Of a stretch of 14,587 nucleotides of DNA, positions 14,573-14,587 are shown one piece after another. The notes below the pieces were generated by a model. That model was not told where the DNA came from. It was given only the letters and a program-made list of their open reading frames with translations, and did not search any database. The stretch is from positions 1 to 14,587 of the forward strand of contig CAXDOZ010000059.1 in NCBI GenBank assembly GCA_963991145.1, written 5' to 3'. Source of the stretch: CAXDOZ01 sp963991145. GTDB lineage: Bacteria > Bacteroidota > Bacteroidia > Chitinophagales > JABDMM01. Numbering within the stretch: the stretch's first letter is position 1; the number at the start of each line of letters is the position of its first letter. A program made the position numbers and the translations under genes.

Positions 14573-14587
14573 TCATCATCTTTTAAT

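Noticed and set aside
1..14587. CRISPR array, tRNA or rRNA genes, insertion sequences, integrase or toxin-antitoxin pairs
   Set aside because: No regularly spaced repeats, cloverleaf-like stretches, transposase or integrase motifs, or flanking terminal repeats were seen. All sizeable stretches are filled by the genes listed.

Overview
The window looks like a chromosomal segment from a member of the Bacteroidota (Cytophagia/Flavobacteriia-like). Three kinds of evidence point there. There are four secreted proteins with Por secretion (type IX, T9SS) style C-terminal sorting domains. Signal peptides end in the typical '..AQ'. Several intergenic spacers carry TAnnTTTG-like -7 promoter elements and lack strong Shine-Dalgarno sequences. 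I see no rRNA, tRNA, CRISPR array, insertion sequence or phage gene, and no gene-free stretch longer than about 80 bases.

Layout. (1) Positions 1-4401, + strand: a tightly packed run of ribD (riboflavin synthesis, 5' end outside the window), an EamA-type membrane transporter, a YigZ/IMPACT protein and a secreted M36/fungalysin-like zinc metallopeptidase. Junctions are 1 nt or overlapping, so the run is probably one translationally coupled transcript. (2) Positions 4402-5271, - strand: a tandem universal stress protein, tail to tail with the peptidase. (3) Positions 5313-6200, + strand: a nucleoside (probably uridine) phosphorylase. (4) Positions 6203-8484, - strand: a four-gene run read right to left. 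It holds a small HolD(psi)/UDG-fold-like protein, RdgB/HAM1 house-cleaning pyrophosphatase, an ECF sigma factor and a single-pass putative anti-sigma protein. It appears to end at an intrinsic terminator placed inside the 3' end of the convergent phosphorylase gene. (5) Positions 8552-9637, + strand: ilvE (branched-chain aminotransferase). (6) Positions 9634-11025, - strand: a secreted DUF1571 protein with a LysM domain inserted in it, and an Mpo1-like (DUF962) membrane protein. (7) Positions 11098-14587, - strand: three consecutive T9SS cargo proteins. Two share a Cys-rich N-terminal module, and the rightmost shows a broken reading frame near the window edge.

How the genes fit together. Most are housekeeping or envelope functions rather than a new pathway. 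Nucleotide themes recur: flavin synthesis, cleansing of aberrant purine NTPs and nucleoside phosphorolysis. The surface themes are T9SS cargo, a LysM protein and an ECF sigma/anti-sigma pair. The points most worth a second look are the minus-strand terminator hidden in an opposing coding sequence, three tail-to-tail gene pairs with 2 nt or less between them, the LysM insertion in the DUF1571 protein, the HolD-like protein upstream of rdgB, and the paralogous cargo pair. I did not find convincing evidence of an entirely new defence or mobile system.
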